Positions 1 through 9,837 are shown, numbered from the stretch's first letter. The stretch is 61,085 nt of DNA from an uncultured Cyclobacteriaceae bacterium (GCA_947492745.1 CANLOE010000033.1:1-61085), one strand, 5' to 3'. Numbers and translations are program-made. The notes: generated by a model not told the origin, from the letters alone.

Positions 1-94
1 TGAAACAAAATGACCAGCGGAATCTTATACGACATTTAAAACCTAAATTTGTATTAGATCCGCAGTAGATTTTCCAACGCATGATTCTGGTTTA
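1..94 (-). repeat. Chimeric family A / family C repeat fragment at window edge
   Basis: Bases 1-54 are one end of a family A element (tail reading TACAAA..., reverse orientation), joined directly to a family C end (AGATCCGCAGTAGATTTTCC, then an imperfect CCAGAATCATGCGTTGGAA terminus). The same A/C junction occurs at about 46.28-46.40 kb. The element is cut by the window start. Confidence 0.7.
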
Positions 95-229
95 ATCGTC
101 GCATGGAATTTTCACTTTCCCCATCATGCTCATTTCTCCCGTAAAGATGTTTGTCTTTTTATGATCGGAAGGAACCCTCAAACTCTTTTTCATCCGTTGT
201 GAGTACATGAAGGTTTCATGTGGATGGTA

Positions 230-400
230 ATCTTTAACCCCAATTGATCAATAGGATTTTGTGATGAGAACATAAAGTGTGATAAAATCAGTGGTTTGGG
301 ATAGGAGGCTTTTGTATCACTAAGGTGACTCACCTACGTAGTGTAAAACCCCTGATTTTGAAGTAATTTATGTTCGTAATAAGGCTATTGATAACCTGAA
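230..400 (-). repeat. Family B repeat (degenerate copy)
   Basis: Matches the family B elements near 9.9, 22.5 and 46.4 kb in inverted orientation: a CCCAATTGATCAATAGGA left end, a central part with ...CACTAAGGTGACTC..., and ATTTATGTTCGTAATAAGGCTATTGAT at the right. The right terminus is eroded. The remaining parts of the gap 1-661 show no gene that I can support. Confidence 0.65.
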
Positions 401-661
401 TTATGCATAGAGGCTTTGTCATGAGGGCCTAGAATGCAAAATCTGGCTTAAGATAGTCTCTAAGAAGTCAAAGAGCTATCATTTGTCGATACTGTAATTG
501 ATCCTTATTGAAATCAACAAACTGACAATTCATAGGTTTGCCTTTTGGCATAAACCCATCAGAGTGCTAAACAGCTGATTTTGATAGGATAATTGATGAT
601 CGGAACCCTGATGACCATTCCGGATTGAATTCATCAAATATGTCCAATGATGGTTTTGAGC

Positions 662-1582
662 CTATTTCTTACTGGCATTGAATAGTTTTTGTTTTTCTTC
701 TCTGCTCAAGCTTTCATAGCCTGATTGCGATATTTTATCCAATATAGCGTCTATTTCATCCTGGTCAGGTGTATGGCTATCTGATTTTAAATTGCTATGC
801 GATGAGGAAGCTTTTTTTTGTTGAGCCTTTTTTCTTCTCGGGCTGGTAGAATAGTTTACTTTCATTTTGGGTTGACGCACAAAGAAACTCTTGAAAAAAG
901 CCAGTACACTCGTTACCCATTGGCCTAGGTCGTTCCCCTTCTGTAGCTGGTTGATATAGATATACCCCATGAGGGCACCGCCTAAGTGGGCTACTTCTCC
1001 CCCCATGTTGGGTCCGCGTACTGATATCAGTGATATAAATACCTGTGCTGCTGCGATATATTTGATTTTTACCGGACCGATAAAAAGGAGGTTGAAACTG
1101 TAGTTTGGCATCAGTGTTGCTGCTCCAACAGCGATAGCAAATACTGCGGCGGAAGCTCCTTTGCCACCTCCCGTGATGGCACTGGCATATTCTGATGGCA
1201 GGATACCATAAAGGGCCAGTATACTGATACCACCGACCAACCCTCCCAGTATATAAAGGGCAATCAATTTATCATTGCCCAAATATTCTTTGATCAGCTT
1301 ACCAAACCAGTATAGACCTATCATGTTCCAAAGGATATGACTGAAGCCGTAATGTGTAAAAAAGTGTGTGACCAATGTCCAAGGTTTCAATAGGAAATCT
1401 TTCACCAACAGGGGGATGGACATCACGCTTTCGAAAATGACGAATAGTGATGGAGAAAGCAATTGGATAATACCCGCAATGATGAAAACGATAACATTGA
1501 TCAGGATAATTTGCTGCAAAGCGTTTTCCCGACGTTGAAAAGCATATTTGAAATCGTCCAAGAAACTATTATTGTACATCAT
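662..1582 (-). CDS. Rhomboid family intramembrane serine protease with C-terminal DUF6576-like tail
   Basis: A 306-residue polytopic membrane protease. Rhomboids cut single-pass membrane proteins within the bilayer. The predicted catalytic serine is in GKGASAAV (about S144; the usual GxSG appears as GASA) and the partner histidine is in VAHLGG (about H199). The HYGFSHILWNM segment (about 77-87) carries the conserved His/Asn of loop 1/TM2. Six or so hydrophobic segments fill residues 25-225. A basic linker rich in Lys/Ser (about 245-270) leads to a C-terminal acidic helix pair ending DEIDAILDKISQSGYESLSR..., the tail seen in Bacteroidota rhomboids (DUF6576). It is the last gene of a tight minus-strand operon after mutL and a second rhomboid, 10 bases after the latter. 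The substrate is unknown. Confidence 0.9.
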   Translation of the reverse strand: MMYNNSFLDDFKYAFQRRENALQQIILINVIVFIIAGIIQLLSPSLFVIFESVMSIPLLVKDFLLKPWTLVTHFFTHYGFSHILWNMIGLYWFGKLIKEYLGNDKLIALYILGGLVGGISILALYGILPSEYASAITGGGKGASAAVFAIAVGAATLMPNYSFNLLFIGPVKIKYIAAAQVFISLISVRGPNMGGEVAHLGGALMGYIYINQLQKGNDLGQWVTSVLAFFKSFFVRQPKMKVNYSTSPRRKKAQQKKASSSHSNLKSDSHTPDQDEIDAILDKISQSGYESLSREEKQKLFNASKK

Positions 1583-1592
1583 AATTTAAAAA

Positions 1593-2381
1593 CTAATAAA
1601 AATTGTCTCTGCTTCCCTTCCAGTACCTGACCATGATAAACCCGAACAACATACCCGTTATATGCGCCAAGTGAGCCACGTTATCCCCTTCTCTACTGGT
1701 AAAACCCATGTATATGGCCAACCCTCCCAAAAACATGGCCAAATATTTGGCCTTAACGGGAATTGGTGGAAAGATAAGCATTAATTCTGTATTTGGGAAT
1801 AACAACGCAAAGGCCATAATAATTGCATAAAGGGCGCCAGAGGCTCCTATCATACGGGTATCTCTCGGTTCTGACAAATCTCGAGCTACAAAACCTTTGG
1901 CCCTTGATATGAGTTCCAGGTTATCAGGGTCAGCTTCAAAATCTGCGACAAAACTTTCACCACCACGGGTCAGCTGACCACCATAGAGGTCATAGAATCG
2001 TCCTGCATTTGGATTTTCCATGAACTCGGCTATCTTTTGATGGTGGTATTGGTTCTGACCGTATTTGATGCCCGAGTAAAGTACAGCTGCCCCAATGCCA
2101 CAGACTAGATAGAAAATCAGAAAACGCTTCTCTCCCCAAAACCGCTCTAACATAGGACCGAAAACAACTACTCCCAGCATATTATAAAGTATGTGGCGAA
2201 ATCCGCTAGGGTCATGTGCAAACATGTAGGTGAACAGCTGATAAGGGCGGAAGTGTTCGGATTCAAAATTCCATAGTGCCAAGATAGCTGTAATATCGAT
2301 GGCCGAAAAAGATATCTGAGCTAAATAGACAGCGATATTAGCGATGAGCAGGTTTCTAACGACAGGGGTTAGCTTGAACAT
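1593..2381 (-). CDS. Rhomboid family intramembrane serine protease (second paralogue)
   Basis: A 262-residue rhomboid. The catalytic serine lies in IGASGALYA (about S181, canonical GxSG) and the histidine in VAHLAHITG (about H237). FRHILYNMLG (about 61-70) is the conserved TM2 His/Asn region. A soluble loop of about 70 residues (105-175) separates early and late membrane helices, longer than in the neighbouring paralogue, which lacks it. It starts 4 bases after the mutL stop and ends 10 bases before the next rhomboid, so the three are very likely co-transcribed. This tandem arrangement after mutL looks like an inherited Bacteroidota gene order rather than a functional link to mismatch repair; that last point is inference. 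Confidence 0.9.
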   Translation of the reverse strand: MFKLTPVVRNLLIANIAVYLAQISFSAIDITAILALWNFESEHFRPYQLFTYMFAHDPSGFRHILYNMLGVVVFGPMLERFWGEKRFLIFYLVCGIGAAVLYSGIKYGQNQYHHQKIAEFMENPNAGRFYDLYGGQLTRGGESFVADFEADPDNLELISRAKGFVARDLSEPRDTRMIGASGALYAIIMAFALLFPNTELMLIFPPIPVKAKYLAMFLGGLAIYMGFTSREGDNVAHLAHITGMLFGFIMVRYWKGSRDNFY

Positions 2382-2385
2382 TTAA

Positions 2386-4239
2386 CTATTGGTTAAAATA
2401 ACTGGAAATTCTATTTAAATCCAACAAGAAAGTGGTAAGCTGGCCTCCAGGAGAATAATTGGCATTCTTACAGGCAAAAAGATTGCCTATCAATGCATTC
2501 ATTTCTTCGGGAGAAAGCCTTTTCCCTTCTTTTATGGAAGATCGTTTGGCTAAAGAGCGTGCTAGGTTTTCTCTTGTAGAAAGCGTAAGTTCGTTTTTGT
2601 TCTTTTTGAACTGTTCTATCAGTCCCTCAAACAGTGTCTTTTCATTACCCGAAATAACATCTGTTGGTATTCCGTTGATGGCGATGCTATATTTGCCAAA
2701 TACCTCAAAGGCAAAGCCCAGTGCTGTTATTTCCTCTTTAAGCTCCCTGACCAGCGCAAAATCCGAAAGACTGAGCTCTACAGTTTGTGGGAAGAGGCAC
2801 TGCTGAGAGGCACCCGCTTTGTTTTCCAAGTGGCCCAAGTATTTTTCATAAAGAATCCGCTCGTGAGCTGCCTGCTGGTCGATCATCATGAGCCCCGATT
2901 TTACCTGAGTGACGATATAGCGCAAATGTACCTGAAAGGTCACCCCACCCTCGTTGGGACGATCTCCACCTCCTTCCTGTTCCTTGGTATCGTTGGTATT
3001 GGCGGCACTCTGGAAAATAAGGGATGTGGATTCTTCTTTCTTTTCTATCGCTTCAGTATCAGAGCCGAATTCTTTTGTAGGAAGACCTTCATACATACCC
3101 TCCCAGTTATCCAAGTTTGCTTTCTGTAACGGAGTTGACTTGAACTGTGAATAGGCATTGTCCTTTGCATGTGCGGTATTAGAGGAAACGCGAAGGCTGT
3201 GCGGAGTAGCAAAATTGACATCATGGTCAAAATCGATGGCCGGTGTAATATTATGCGCTCCGAGCGCTTGTTTTACCGCCGCCCTGACGATGCCATATAC
3301 CGTTCTTTCGTCCTCAAATTTGATTTCGGTCTTCGTAGGGTGTACGTTGATATCGATATGTTTCGGGTCCAAGTCGATAAACAGTACATAGAAAGGGTAG
3401 CTGCCACTGGGAAGCAGTCCTTCAAAGGCATTGAGTACGGCATGATTGAGATAGTTACTTTTTATGAACCGCTGATTGACAAAGAAAAACTGTTCTCCTC
3501 GCGTTTTTTTAGCGAATTCGGGTTTGCCTATATAGCCATGCACACGCAAGTGGGAAGTATCTTCCTTGCATGCTGCCAACTGCCCCTGATAGTTTTTGCC
3601 ATAGATATTCACGATTCTTTGACTGAGCTTACCCTCGGGCAACTTATAGATTTCCATGTCGTTCTGGAAAAAAGAAAGGCGGATGTCCGGGTTCGACAAG
3701 GCGACGCGCTGAAACTCATCGATGATATGCCGCATTTCCACACCATTGGATTTCAGGAAATTTCTTCGGGCCGGAATATTATAGAAAAGGTTCTTTACAC
3801 AAGTCGAAGTTCCCTGCTCGCAGGCTATGGGTTCCTGTTTTTTTATTTCGGAAGCCTCGACTTGGATGAGGACACCGAGCTCACTGCCCTCTTGGCGTGT
3901 CTTTATCTCCATCTGCGATACTGCAGCTATGGACGCCATGGCCTCACCCCTAAATCCCATGGTTTTTAGTTCAAAAAGATCTTCCGCTTTTCGTAACTTG
4001 GAGGTGGCGTGACGTTCCAGGCTCATTCTGGCATCGGTCTCTGACATGCCTATGCCATTATCAATGATTTGTATCAGGCTCTTTCCCGCATCTTTGATGA
4101 TGAGTTGGATAGAGGATGCCCCCGCATCCACTGCATTTTCCAATAGCTCCTTGACTACAGAAGCCGGCCTTTGGACGACCTCTCCCGCAGCAATTTGATT
4201 GGCTACAGCATCAGGTAAAAGTTGTATAATATCCGGCAT
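2386..4239 (-). CDS. mutL: DNA mismatch repair protein MutL
   Basis: A 617-residue MutL. The N-terminal GHKL ATPase is clear: IAAGEVVQRPASVVKELLENAVDAGA (about 17-42) with the catalytic Glu, DNGIGM, and GFRGEAMASI. A transducer domain with the HVHPTKTEIKF motif follows (about 300). A polar, low-complexity linker spans roughly 345-435, then the dimerisation domain. The C-terminal domain holds DQQAAHERILYE, which fits the MutL endonuclease motif DQHA(x2)E(x4)E except that His is Gln. So this protein may be a nicking MutL, but the substitution leaves that open. MutL couples MutS mismatch recognition to strand removal. It is the second gene of the minus-strand operon, 40 bases after a small membrane protein. 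Confidence 0.97.
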   Translation of the reverse strand: MPDIIQLLPDAVANQIAAGEVVQRPASVVKELLENAVDAGASSIQLIIKDAGKSLIQIIDNGIGMSETDARMSLERHATSKLRKAEDLFELKTMGFRGEAMASIAAVSQMEIKTRQEGSELGVLIQVEASEIKKQEPIACEQGTSTCVKNLFYNIPARRNFLKSNGVEMRHIIDEFQRVALSNPDIRLSFFQNDMEIYKLPEGKLSQRIVNIYGKNYQGQLAACKEDTSHLRVHGYIGKPEFAKKTRGEQFFFVNQRFIKSNYLNHAVLNAFEGLLPSGSYPFYVLFIDLDPKHIDINVHPTKTEIKFEDERTVYGIVRAAVKQALGAHNITPAIDFDHDVNFATPHSLRVSSNTAHAKDNAYSQFKSTPLQKANLDNWEGMYEGLPTKEFGSDTEAIEKKEESTSLIFQSAANTNDTKEQEGGGDRPNEGGVTFQVHLRYIVTQVKSGLMMIDQQAAHERILYEKYLGHLENKAGASQQCLFPQTVELSLSDFALVRELKEEITALGFAFEVFGKYSIAINGIPTDVISGNEKTLFEGLIEQFKKNKNELTLSTRENLARSLAKRSSIKEGKRLSPEEMNALIGNLFACKNANYSPGGQLTTFLLDLNRISSYFNQ

Positions 4240-4279
4240 TCAAGTTTGTGCTCTTACTATATTTAGATGAAAAATTATA

Positions 4280-4651
4280 TTATAGGGCTTTTTTCCACCT
4301 TAGGATGATATACAAAGGTATGAACATCAATAGTGAATAGAAAATGTTGTTTCCATAGTGAAGATAACCGAAACATAAAATAGTCAGAAAAGTAATCAGT
4401 CCCAGCTGCAATAGGGACGTGCTTCTAGTGGAGGAGGGCTTTCTGCTGGAGAAAGCCCCACGAAGGTGATGGGAATGGTTGGAGAGTGGTGCATCCAACA
4501 CGTTGTCATCGGCGAGCTTACCCTGAGCTGCCAGTTCGCGCTTTATGTTTTCCCGACGCTGATCCATATCTTCCTTGATAGGATCATAATACCTTGGAGT
4601 TATATGAAACTTCTGGTATTTTGGGGTTTTCATGATGGACGGAAGCTTCAT
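4280..4651 (-). CDS. Small membrane protein upstream of mutL, function unknown
   Basis: About 123 residues from the ATG at 4651 (a longer frame reaches 4687; a further ATG at 4633 gives MKTPKYQKFH...). The N-terminal part is basic with the motif FHITPRYYDPIKEDMDQRR, then a Ser/His/Arg-rich stretch, and the C-terminal 45 residues form two hydrophobic helices ending KKAL. Small proteins with a PRYYDP motif and a membrane tail are common in Bacteroidota genomes and are sometimes mislabelled riboflavin synthase subunit beta; nothing here supports an enzyme. It lies 40 bases before mutL on the same strand and probably heads that operon. Confidence 0.75.
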   Translation of the reverse strand: MKLPSIMKTPKYQKFHITPRYYDPIKEDMDQRRENIKRELAAQGKLADDNVLDAPLSNHSHHLRGAFSSRKPSSTRSTSLLQLGLITFLTILCFGYLHYGNNIFYSLLMFIPLYIILRWKKAL

Positions 4652-4784
4652 AATTAAAAACGGATTGACGAATTGACGGTTTAACAATCGAATGATATAT
4701 TTATTCTTACATCATCTTTAACTTTAGGATACACAAAAATAAATCTTATTTTTCTGTAATCATAACTTACTACTTAACATCCTT

Positions 4785-7718
4785 ATGACAAAAAAAGTTT
4801 TTGTGCTCGTTGCGCTGATTTGTATGTGTACCTTCGACATTTTTTCACAGCCAGCTTACACCTACAAGGAGAGTCGAGCGCAAAAGGTATGGGTGGATAG
4901 TGTCTTCAGGACCATGGATTTAGAAGAGAAAATAGGTCAGTTGTTCATGGTCGCTGCCTACGCTAGGGAAGGGGAGCAGCAGTTGGCCGATCTCGAACGT
5001 CTCGTCAAAAAATACCATATCGGAGGACTCCTCTTTATGCAGGGTAGCCCTTTACGTCAAGTAAATATGATCAACAAGCTCCAGGCGGCGGCACAGGTCC
5101 CGCTGATGGTGGGTATGGACATGGAGTGGGGAGCAGGTATGCGCATCAGCGAAGGCTTGAGCTTTCCTAAGCAGATGGCACTTGGTGCCCTGAGCGACGA
5201 AGAGGATCTGTACCGTATGGGGAACAGTATCGCTGAACACATGAAGGTCTTGGGCGTACATGTCAACTTTGCTCCTGTGGTGGATGTTAATACCAATCCC
5301 AAGAACCCCGTTATAGGCTATCGCTCTTTTGGGGAACAAAGTGGTCTAGTGGCGAAAAAGGGACTGGCCTATATGAAAGGACTACAGGACCATGGGGTCA
5401 TGGCCTGCGCGAAGCACTTTCCCGGACATGGAGATACCGAAGTGGACTCCCATTTGGGTATACCAAAGGTTCCTCATGACAAAAAACGCATGGACAGTGT
5501 CGAACTTGTCCCTTTCAAAGCCCTGATAGAAGGAGGGGTCGCCGCCGTCATGACCGCACACTTAAGTGTGCCCGTCTACGAGCCGGACCCACTTCCCGCG
5601 ACACTGTCCGGAAATATCGTCACCGGACTGTTGAGGAAGGAAATGGGATTTGAAGGCCTCGTATTTACCGATGCGCTGAACATGAAGGCAGTCACCAAAG
5701 GACGCCTTCCGGGCGAGATAGAATCTGCCGCCATTGCCGCCGGTAGTGATATATTGCTGTTTTCGGGCAATGTCCCCTTAGCGATGAAGGAAATAAAAAA
5801 AGACCTCCGCAAACGAAAGATAACCCGTTCGGCCCTGAATAGAACAGTCCGTAAGATCCTCGCTGCAAAATACAGATTGGGGCTTACCCAAACGTCGCTG
5901 TTGAGTACCGAAAACCTGAGCCTAAGGCTCTGGCCTGCAAAGGACCGTATCTTGGCGGACCGGTTGTTCAGGAAATCGATTACACTTGTAAAGAACAAGG
6001 ATGCTTTTGTACCTATAAATGTACTGGATACACTCCAGTTCGCCTCACTGAGTATGGGGAGTCGATCTCCATTGTTTACACAGGGACTGGACAATTTTGC
6101 AGCTTTCTCACACTTCGACAATCTTACCGAGACGAACCTGGATAAACTTCTGGCTAAGTTGGAGCGTTTTGATGCGGTTATCGTGGGGCTATTCGGTCTG
6201 AAGCTCAAACGCGGAAAGGACAACTATGGTCTAGCGCGGAAAGATATCGATTTCATCGATAAACTGAGTAAGAGGACCAAGGTAGTGCTAGCAGTATTCG
6301 GAAGTCCCTATGTATTATCGGAGTTCGAAGGACTGGACCATATATTATGTGCTTATGAGGATGCAGCTGTTCTTAGGAAAGCGCTGCCACAAGTGATATT
6401 TGGAGCTTTGCCCGCAGAAGGTAAGCTTCCCGTGACGGTCAGCCCATCCATGAGTGTAGGCAAGGGGCTGATGACAGCATCTCTGGGCAGGCTAGGGTAT
6501 GCGCTGCCCGAAGAAGTAGGAATGAATGCCAAGGAACTGGAGAAAATCAACCAAGTGGTAGAGCAGGCCGTTCGTGATGAAGCCTTTCCCGGTTGTCAGG
6601 TGCTGATTGCAAGAAACGGGAAAGTGGTCTTTGAGCGTTCTTATGGATACCAGACTTATGATAGTCTAAAAGCAGTAGGGCCGGAGACCATTTATGATAT
6701 TGCCTCTATCAGCAAGGTAGCGGGTACTTTGCAGGCGGTCATGTTCCTGGAAGAGCGCAAGATGATAGATATGGACAAGAAAGTATCCTATTACCTGCCT
6801 GAGCTGAAGAAGTCCAATAAAAAGAACATGATTTTTAAAGATATACTGACACATCAGGCAGGTTTATGGCCTTATCTTCCCTTCTGGAAAGGGACCATGA
6901 AAGATGCCGACTACATGCCCGGTTTTTATAGACCGGAAGCAGATGAAGATTATAGCATGCCCGTTGCGCTGGGGCTGTATGCCGTGCCACAGATAGAGGA
7001 CTCGGTATGGCAATGGGTCTTGGACTCTAGGTTGCGTAAAAAGAAATATAGAAAGCCCTATACCTATAAATATAGCGATATGGGGTACTACCTGATGCAC
7101 CGCCTTTCCGAGCGGATGTTCAACCAGCCCATGGAAGATTTCCTTGACCAGAACCTGTATCAACCTATGGGGCTGGGTACTATGGGCTATCGGCCCTTAT
7201 GCCGGTTCCCCATAGATAGGATAGCCCCTACGGAGCAGGATGGTTATTTCAGGAAAGGGCTGGTTCACGGCTGGGTGCATGACCAAGGGGCAGCCATGTA
7301 CGGCGGTGCCGCAGGACATGCCGGTCTTTTCAGTAATGCGCACGATCTGGCAAAACTCATGCAAATGCACTTACAGGACGGTATGTACGGTGGTCAGCGC
7401 TATTATCAAAAAGGTACCATAGGTAAATTTACCAAACAGCAGTACAGAACAAACCGACGGGGCATGGGCTGGGACAAACCTTTGTTTGGGGCTTGGTACG
7501 GACCTACCTCCAGTTATGTGAGTAAGGAAACTTTCGGACATACGGGCTTTACGGGCACGGCCGTTTGGGCCGACCCTACATTTGACCTGATATACGTCTT
7601 TTTATCGAATAGAATCCATCCAAGTGCTACAAATACCAAACTAATCAAATACAATATCCGTACAAGGATTCAGGATATCGTCTATCAATCGATGTGGCGT
7701 TATGTACCCGATCAATAA
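4785..7718 (+). CDS. Glycoside hydrolase family 3 (beta-N-acetylhexosaminidase-like) fused to a serine beta-lactamase-like domain
   Basis: A 977-residue exported two-enzyme fusion. A signal peptide (residues 1-22) precedes a GH3 barrel with the NagZ-type signature KHFPGHGDTEVDSHLG (about 210-225) and the nucleophile in FTDALNM (D296). A second GH3 sub-domain runs to about 570. From about 585 to 970 lies a class C beta-lactamase/esterase fold: SxxK as SISK (S641), a Tyr motif as YSD in KYSDMGYYL, and HTG (about H919). GH3 enzymes of this type remove N-acetylglucosamine from muropeptides or chitin, and the lactamase-like domain is usually an esterase or a D-amino-acid peptidase. A combined role in peptidoglycan recycling is therefore likely but inferred. 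It is transcribed divergently from the mutL operon. Confidence 0.93.
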   Translation: MTKKVFVLVALICMCTFDIFSQPAYTYKESRAQKVWVDSVFRTMDLEEKIGQLFMVAAYAREGEQQLADLERLVKKYHIGGLLFMQGSPLRQVNMINKLQAAAQVPLMVGMDMEWGAGMRISEGLSFPKQMALGALSDEEDLYRMGNSIAEHMKVLGVHVNFAPVVDVNTNPKNPVIGYRSFGEQSGLVAKKGLAYMKGLQDHGVMACAKHFPGHGDTEVDSHLGIPKVPHDKKRMDSVELVPFKALIEGGVAAVMTAHLSVPVYEPDPLPATLSGNIVTGLLRKEMGFEGLVFTDALNMKAVTKGRLPGEIESAAIAAGSDILLFSGNVPLAMKEIKKDLRKRKITRSALNRTVRKILAAKYRLGLTQTSLLSTENLSLRLWPAKDRILADRLFRKSITLVKNKDAFVPINVLDTLQFASLSMGSRSPLFTQGLDNFAAFSHFDNLTETNLDKLLAKLERFDAVIVGLFGLKLKRGKDNYGLARKDIDFIDKLSKRTKVVLAVFGSPYVLSEFEGLDHILCAYEDAAVLRKALPQVIFGALPAEGKLPVTVSPSMSVGKGLMTASLGRLGYALPEEVGMNAKELEKINQVVEQAVRDEAFPGCQVLIARNGKVVFERSYGYQTYDSLKAVGPETIYDIASISKVAGTLQAVMFLEERKMIDMDKKVSYYLPELKKSNKKNMIFKDILTHQAGLWPYLPFWKGTMKDADYMPGFYRPEADEDYSMPVALGLYAVPQIEDSVWQWVLDSRLRKKKYRKPYTYKYSDMGYYLMHRLSERMFNQPMEDFLDQNLYQPMGLGTMGYRPLCRFPIDRIAPTEQDGYFRKGLVHGWVHDQGAAMYGGAAGHAGLFSNAHDLAKLMQMHLQDGMYGGQRYYQKGTIGKFTKQQYRTNRRGMGWDKPLFGAWYGPTSSYVSKETFGHTGFTGTAVWADPTFDLIYVFLSNRIHPSATNTKLIKYNIRTRIQDIVYQSMWRYVPDQ

Positions 7719-7759
7719 GGTAAACCTCTATGGTGGATTGTTACATCGGTATTTCCTCT

Positions 7760-7898
7760 GTGTTGCGTTATGAGGGCTTGAAATGCAATGGATCAGCGGT
7801 TTTTTTGAAGTTTGGCGTAGGCCAATTCAAAAAACACCTCCACTCACTGATTTGAAGATGTTTTCTCCGCAATAGGAGGACTGGTACAATTCGGGTTA
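7760..7898. repeat. Relic of a family C-like repeat
   Basis: Carries the family C core in degenerate form (GTTATGAGGGCTTGAAATGC, GAATTCAAAAAACACCTCC, ACTGATTTGAAGATG) and ends in ...ACAATTCGGG followed by TTAAA. The rest of the 7719-8287 gap (7899-8287) has short spurious frames only; the last 40 bases are the bshA leader. Confidence 0.6.
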
Positions 7899-8287
7899 AA
7901 ATAAAAGAGAGTAAGGGTTTTGGACCGAAACCATGCACGGGATTATTGATGGGAAAGACTATGGCACGACAATTCAAACCTTCGGAAAAAACGATATTTG
8001 ATATAGCACGTAAAACAGTACTGTCAGCTACCATGTTATTTATACCCTGATTGTAAAATGATTTTTTTATTCTACTTTAGCTCACACGTATAGAAAGGTA
8101 TGTTACGCATGGCGGAGGATTCCATTTCTTTTATATGATTTAATGGTTGATCATGATGAAAAGAATAGGTTCGTCTCCATACATTTAGCATCCCGTGTTG
8201 TCATAGTGATGAAGGTAATGTTTGGTTCTGATAACAGAACTTTGGCACATAAGGTGCTTGGTAAGAAAAACAATTAAAATAGAGATA

Positions 8288-9430
8288 ATGAAAATAGGAA
8301 TAGTTTGCTATCCGACCTTTGGAGGTAGCGGTGTTGTTGCTACCGAACTGGGTAAGGCATTGGCTAAACAAGGGCATAAAATTCATTTTATCACCTATTC
8401 TCAACCTACGCGGCTGGATTTCTTTAACGAAAACCTGTTCTATCATGAGGTGGATATCAGAACCTACCCGCTTTTTCAATACCCTCCCTATGAACTGGCC
8501 CTTGCCAGTAAAATGGTGGATGTGGTCAAACATGAGAAACTGGATCTCCTGCACGTGCATTACGCTATCCCTCATGCCTCTGCTGCCTACATGGCAAAAC
8601 AGATACTACTGACAGAAGGGATTGCCGTCCCCGTGGTGACGACACTGCACGGTACCGACATCACCTTGGTCGGAAAGGATGCTTCCTATGCTCCCGTGGT
8701 GACCTTCAGCATCAACCAGTCGGATGGGGTAACAGCAGTTTCAGAAGATTTGAAAAAAGATACCTATGAACACTTCAAAGTGACCAAGGACATCGAAGTG
8801 ATTCCTAACTTTATAGACTTGGTCCGTTTTAAACGTCAGAAAAAAGACCATTTCAAAAAGGCAATATGTCCGGAGGGGGAAAAATTAATCGTTCATACTT
8901 CCAATTTCCGCCGGGTAAAACGCGTCGAAGATATTATACGCGTATTTCACCAGCTATCCCAGACCATACCTGTCAAATTACTGCTGGTAGGAGATGGTCC
9001 TGAGCGTTCCAAGTGTGAGAACCTATGCCGAGAACTGGAGGTATGTAGCGATGTGCGCTTTTTAGGTAAGTTGGAGGCTGTAGAAGAGGTGCTCTCCGTG
9101 GCAGATCTGTTCATGATGACCTCTGAGAAAGAAAGTTTCGGGCTAGCTGCTTTGGAGGCAATGGCCTGTGAGGTACCCGTCATTTCGACCAATGCTGGAG
9201 GGCTTCCCGAACTGAACATTCACAGTGAAACGGGTTTTCTGAGCGATATAGGGGATATCGATAGTATGACCCAGCAGGCATTGCACATTCTGGATGATGC
9301 GCATTTGCCACAGTTCAAGGCCAATGCCCTGGCGCGGGCCAAGACATTCGACCTGTCCGTGATACTGCCCAAATACGAGAACTATTATGATAAAGTGTTT
9401 CGTCAGGTCAACCAGCCCATGGGGGTGTAG
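8288..9430 (+). CDS. bshA: N-acetyl-alpha-D-glucosaminyl L-malate synthase BshA
   Basis: A 380-residue GT4 glycosyltransferase, first enzyme of bacillithiol synthesis: UDP-GlcNAc plus L-malate gives GlcNAc-malate. The N-terminus MKIGIVCYPTFGGSGVVATE with the Gly-rich acceptor loop, LHVHYAIPHASAAYMA, and TLHGTDITLVG are family hallmarks. The C-terminal GT-B half has HTSNFRRVKR, LLLVGDGPER and the EKESFGLAALEAMACEVPVI nucleotide-sugar motif. I chose the ATG at 8288 because homologues begin at this MKIG; the frame is open 22 codons further up without support. The gene stands alone, and no bshB or bshC is in the window. Bacillithiol is the main low-molecular-weight thiol in many Bacteroidota. Confidence 0.95.
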   Translation: MKIGIVCYPTFGGSGVVATELGKALAKQGHKIHFITYSQPTRLDFFNENLFYHEVDIRTYPLFQYPPYELALASKMVDVVKHEKLDLLHVHYAIPHASAAYMAKQILLTEGIAVPVVTTLHGTDITLVGKDASYAPVVTFSINQSDGVTAVSEDLKKDTYEHFKVTKDIEVIPNFIDLVRFKRQKKDHFKKAICPEGEKLIVHTSNFRRVKRVEDIIRVFHQLSQTIPVKLLLVGDGPERSKCENLCRELEVCSDVRFLGKLEAVEEVLSVADLFMMTSEKESFGLAALEAMACEVPVISTNAGGLPELNIHSETGFLSDIGDIDSMTQQALHILDDAHLPQFKANALARAKTFDLSVILPKYENYYDKVFRQVNQPMGV

Positions 9431-9672
9431 TCATTTTTTTGCTATATCTGTACCCGGAAGTACAGCTGAGGACACGCTATAGTAACGGCTTGTGAACTAA
9501 GGTGATACGTTTTTTTTGGAAGAAATTCTTTTTCTCCAATTGAAATCCATGCCGTAAAAATTCTTATACGCCTCTTTCGGCACATAACATCATGCACATT
9601 TCTGCTAATAGTGTTGCTATCTTTGTCAGTGAGGCTGAATTCAAGAAAATCCGCTGATTTATTGACATTTAA

Positions 9673-9837
9673 CCCAGAATGTTCGTTGGAACTTCGTCAT
9701 GAGGACTTAAATGGCAATACATCAGGGCGTTTTCTTGGGTTCAGCGTAGCACCGCTACGGTGAATTCAAAAAACGCATTCATTTACTGATTTGAAGCCAG
9801 TTAAGTCCGGAATAGATTTTCTAATGGACATTTTGGG
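9673..9837. mobile_element. MITE-like element, family C variant, 165 bp
   Basis: Left terminus CCCAGAATGTTCGTTGGAAC, right terminus TCTAATGGACATTTTGGG (reverse complement CCCAAAATGTCCATTAGA). It is flanked on both sides by TTTAA (9668-9672 and 9838-9842), a 5-bp direct repeat. The core holds the imperfect palindrome AGCACCGCTACGGTGAATTC shared by all family C copies. It lies in the 9431-10694 gap, which has no gene. Confidence 0.8.

Noticed and set aside
3169-3969. A 266-codon open frame on the plus strand inside mutL
   Set aside because: Antisense shadow of mutL; composition is not protein-like and mutL motifs on the other strand are complete.
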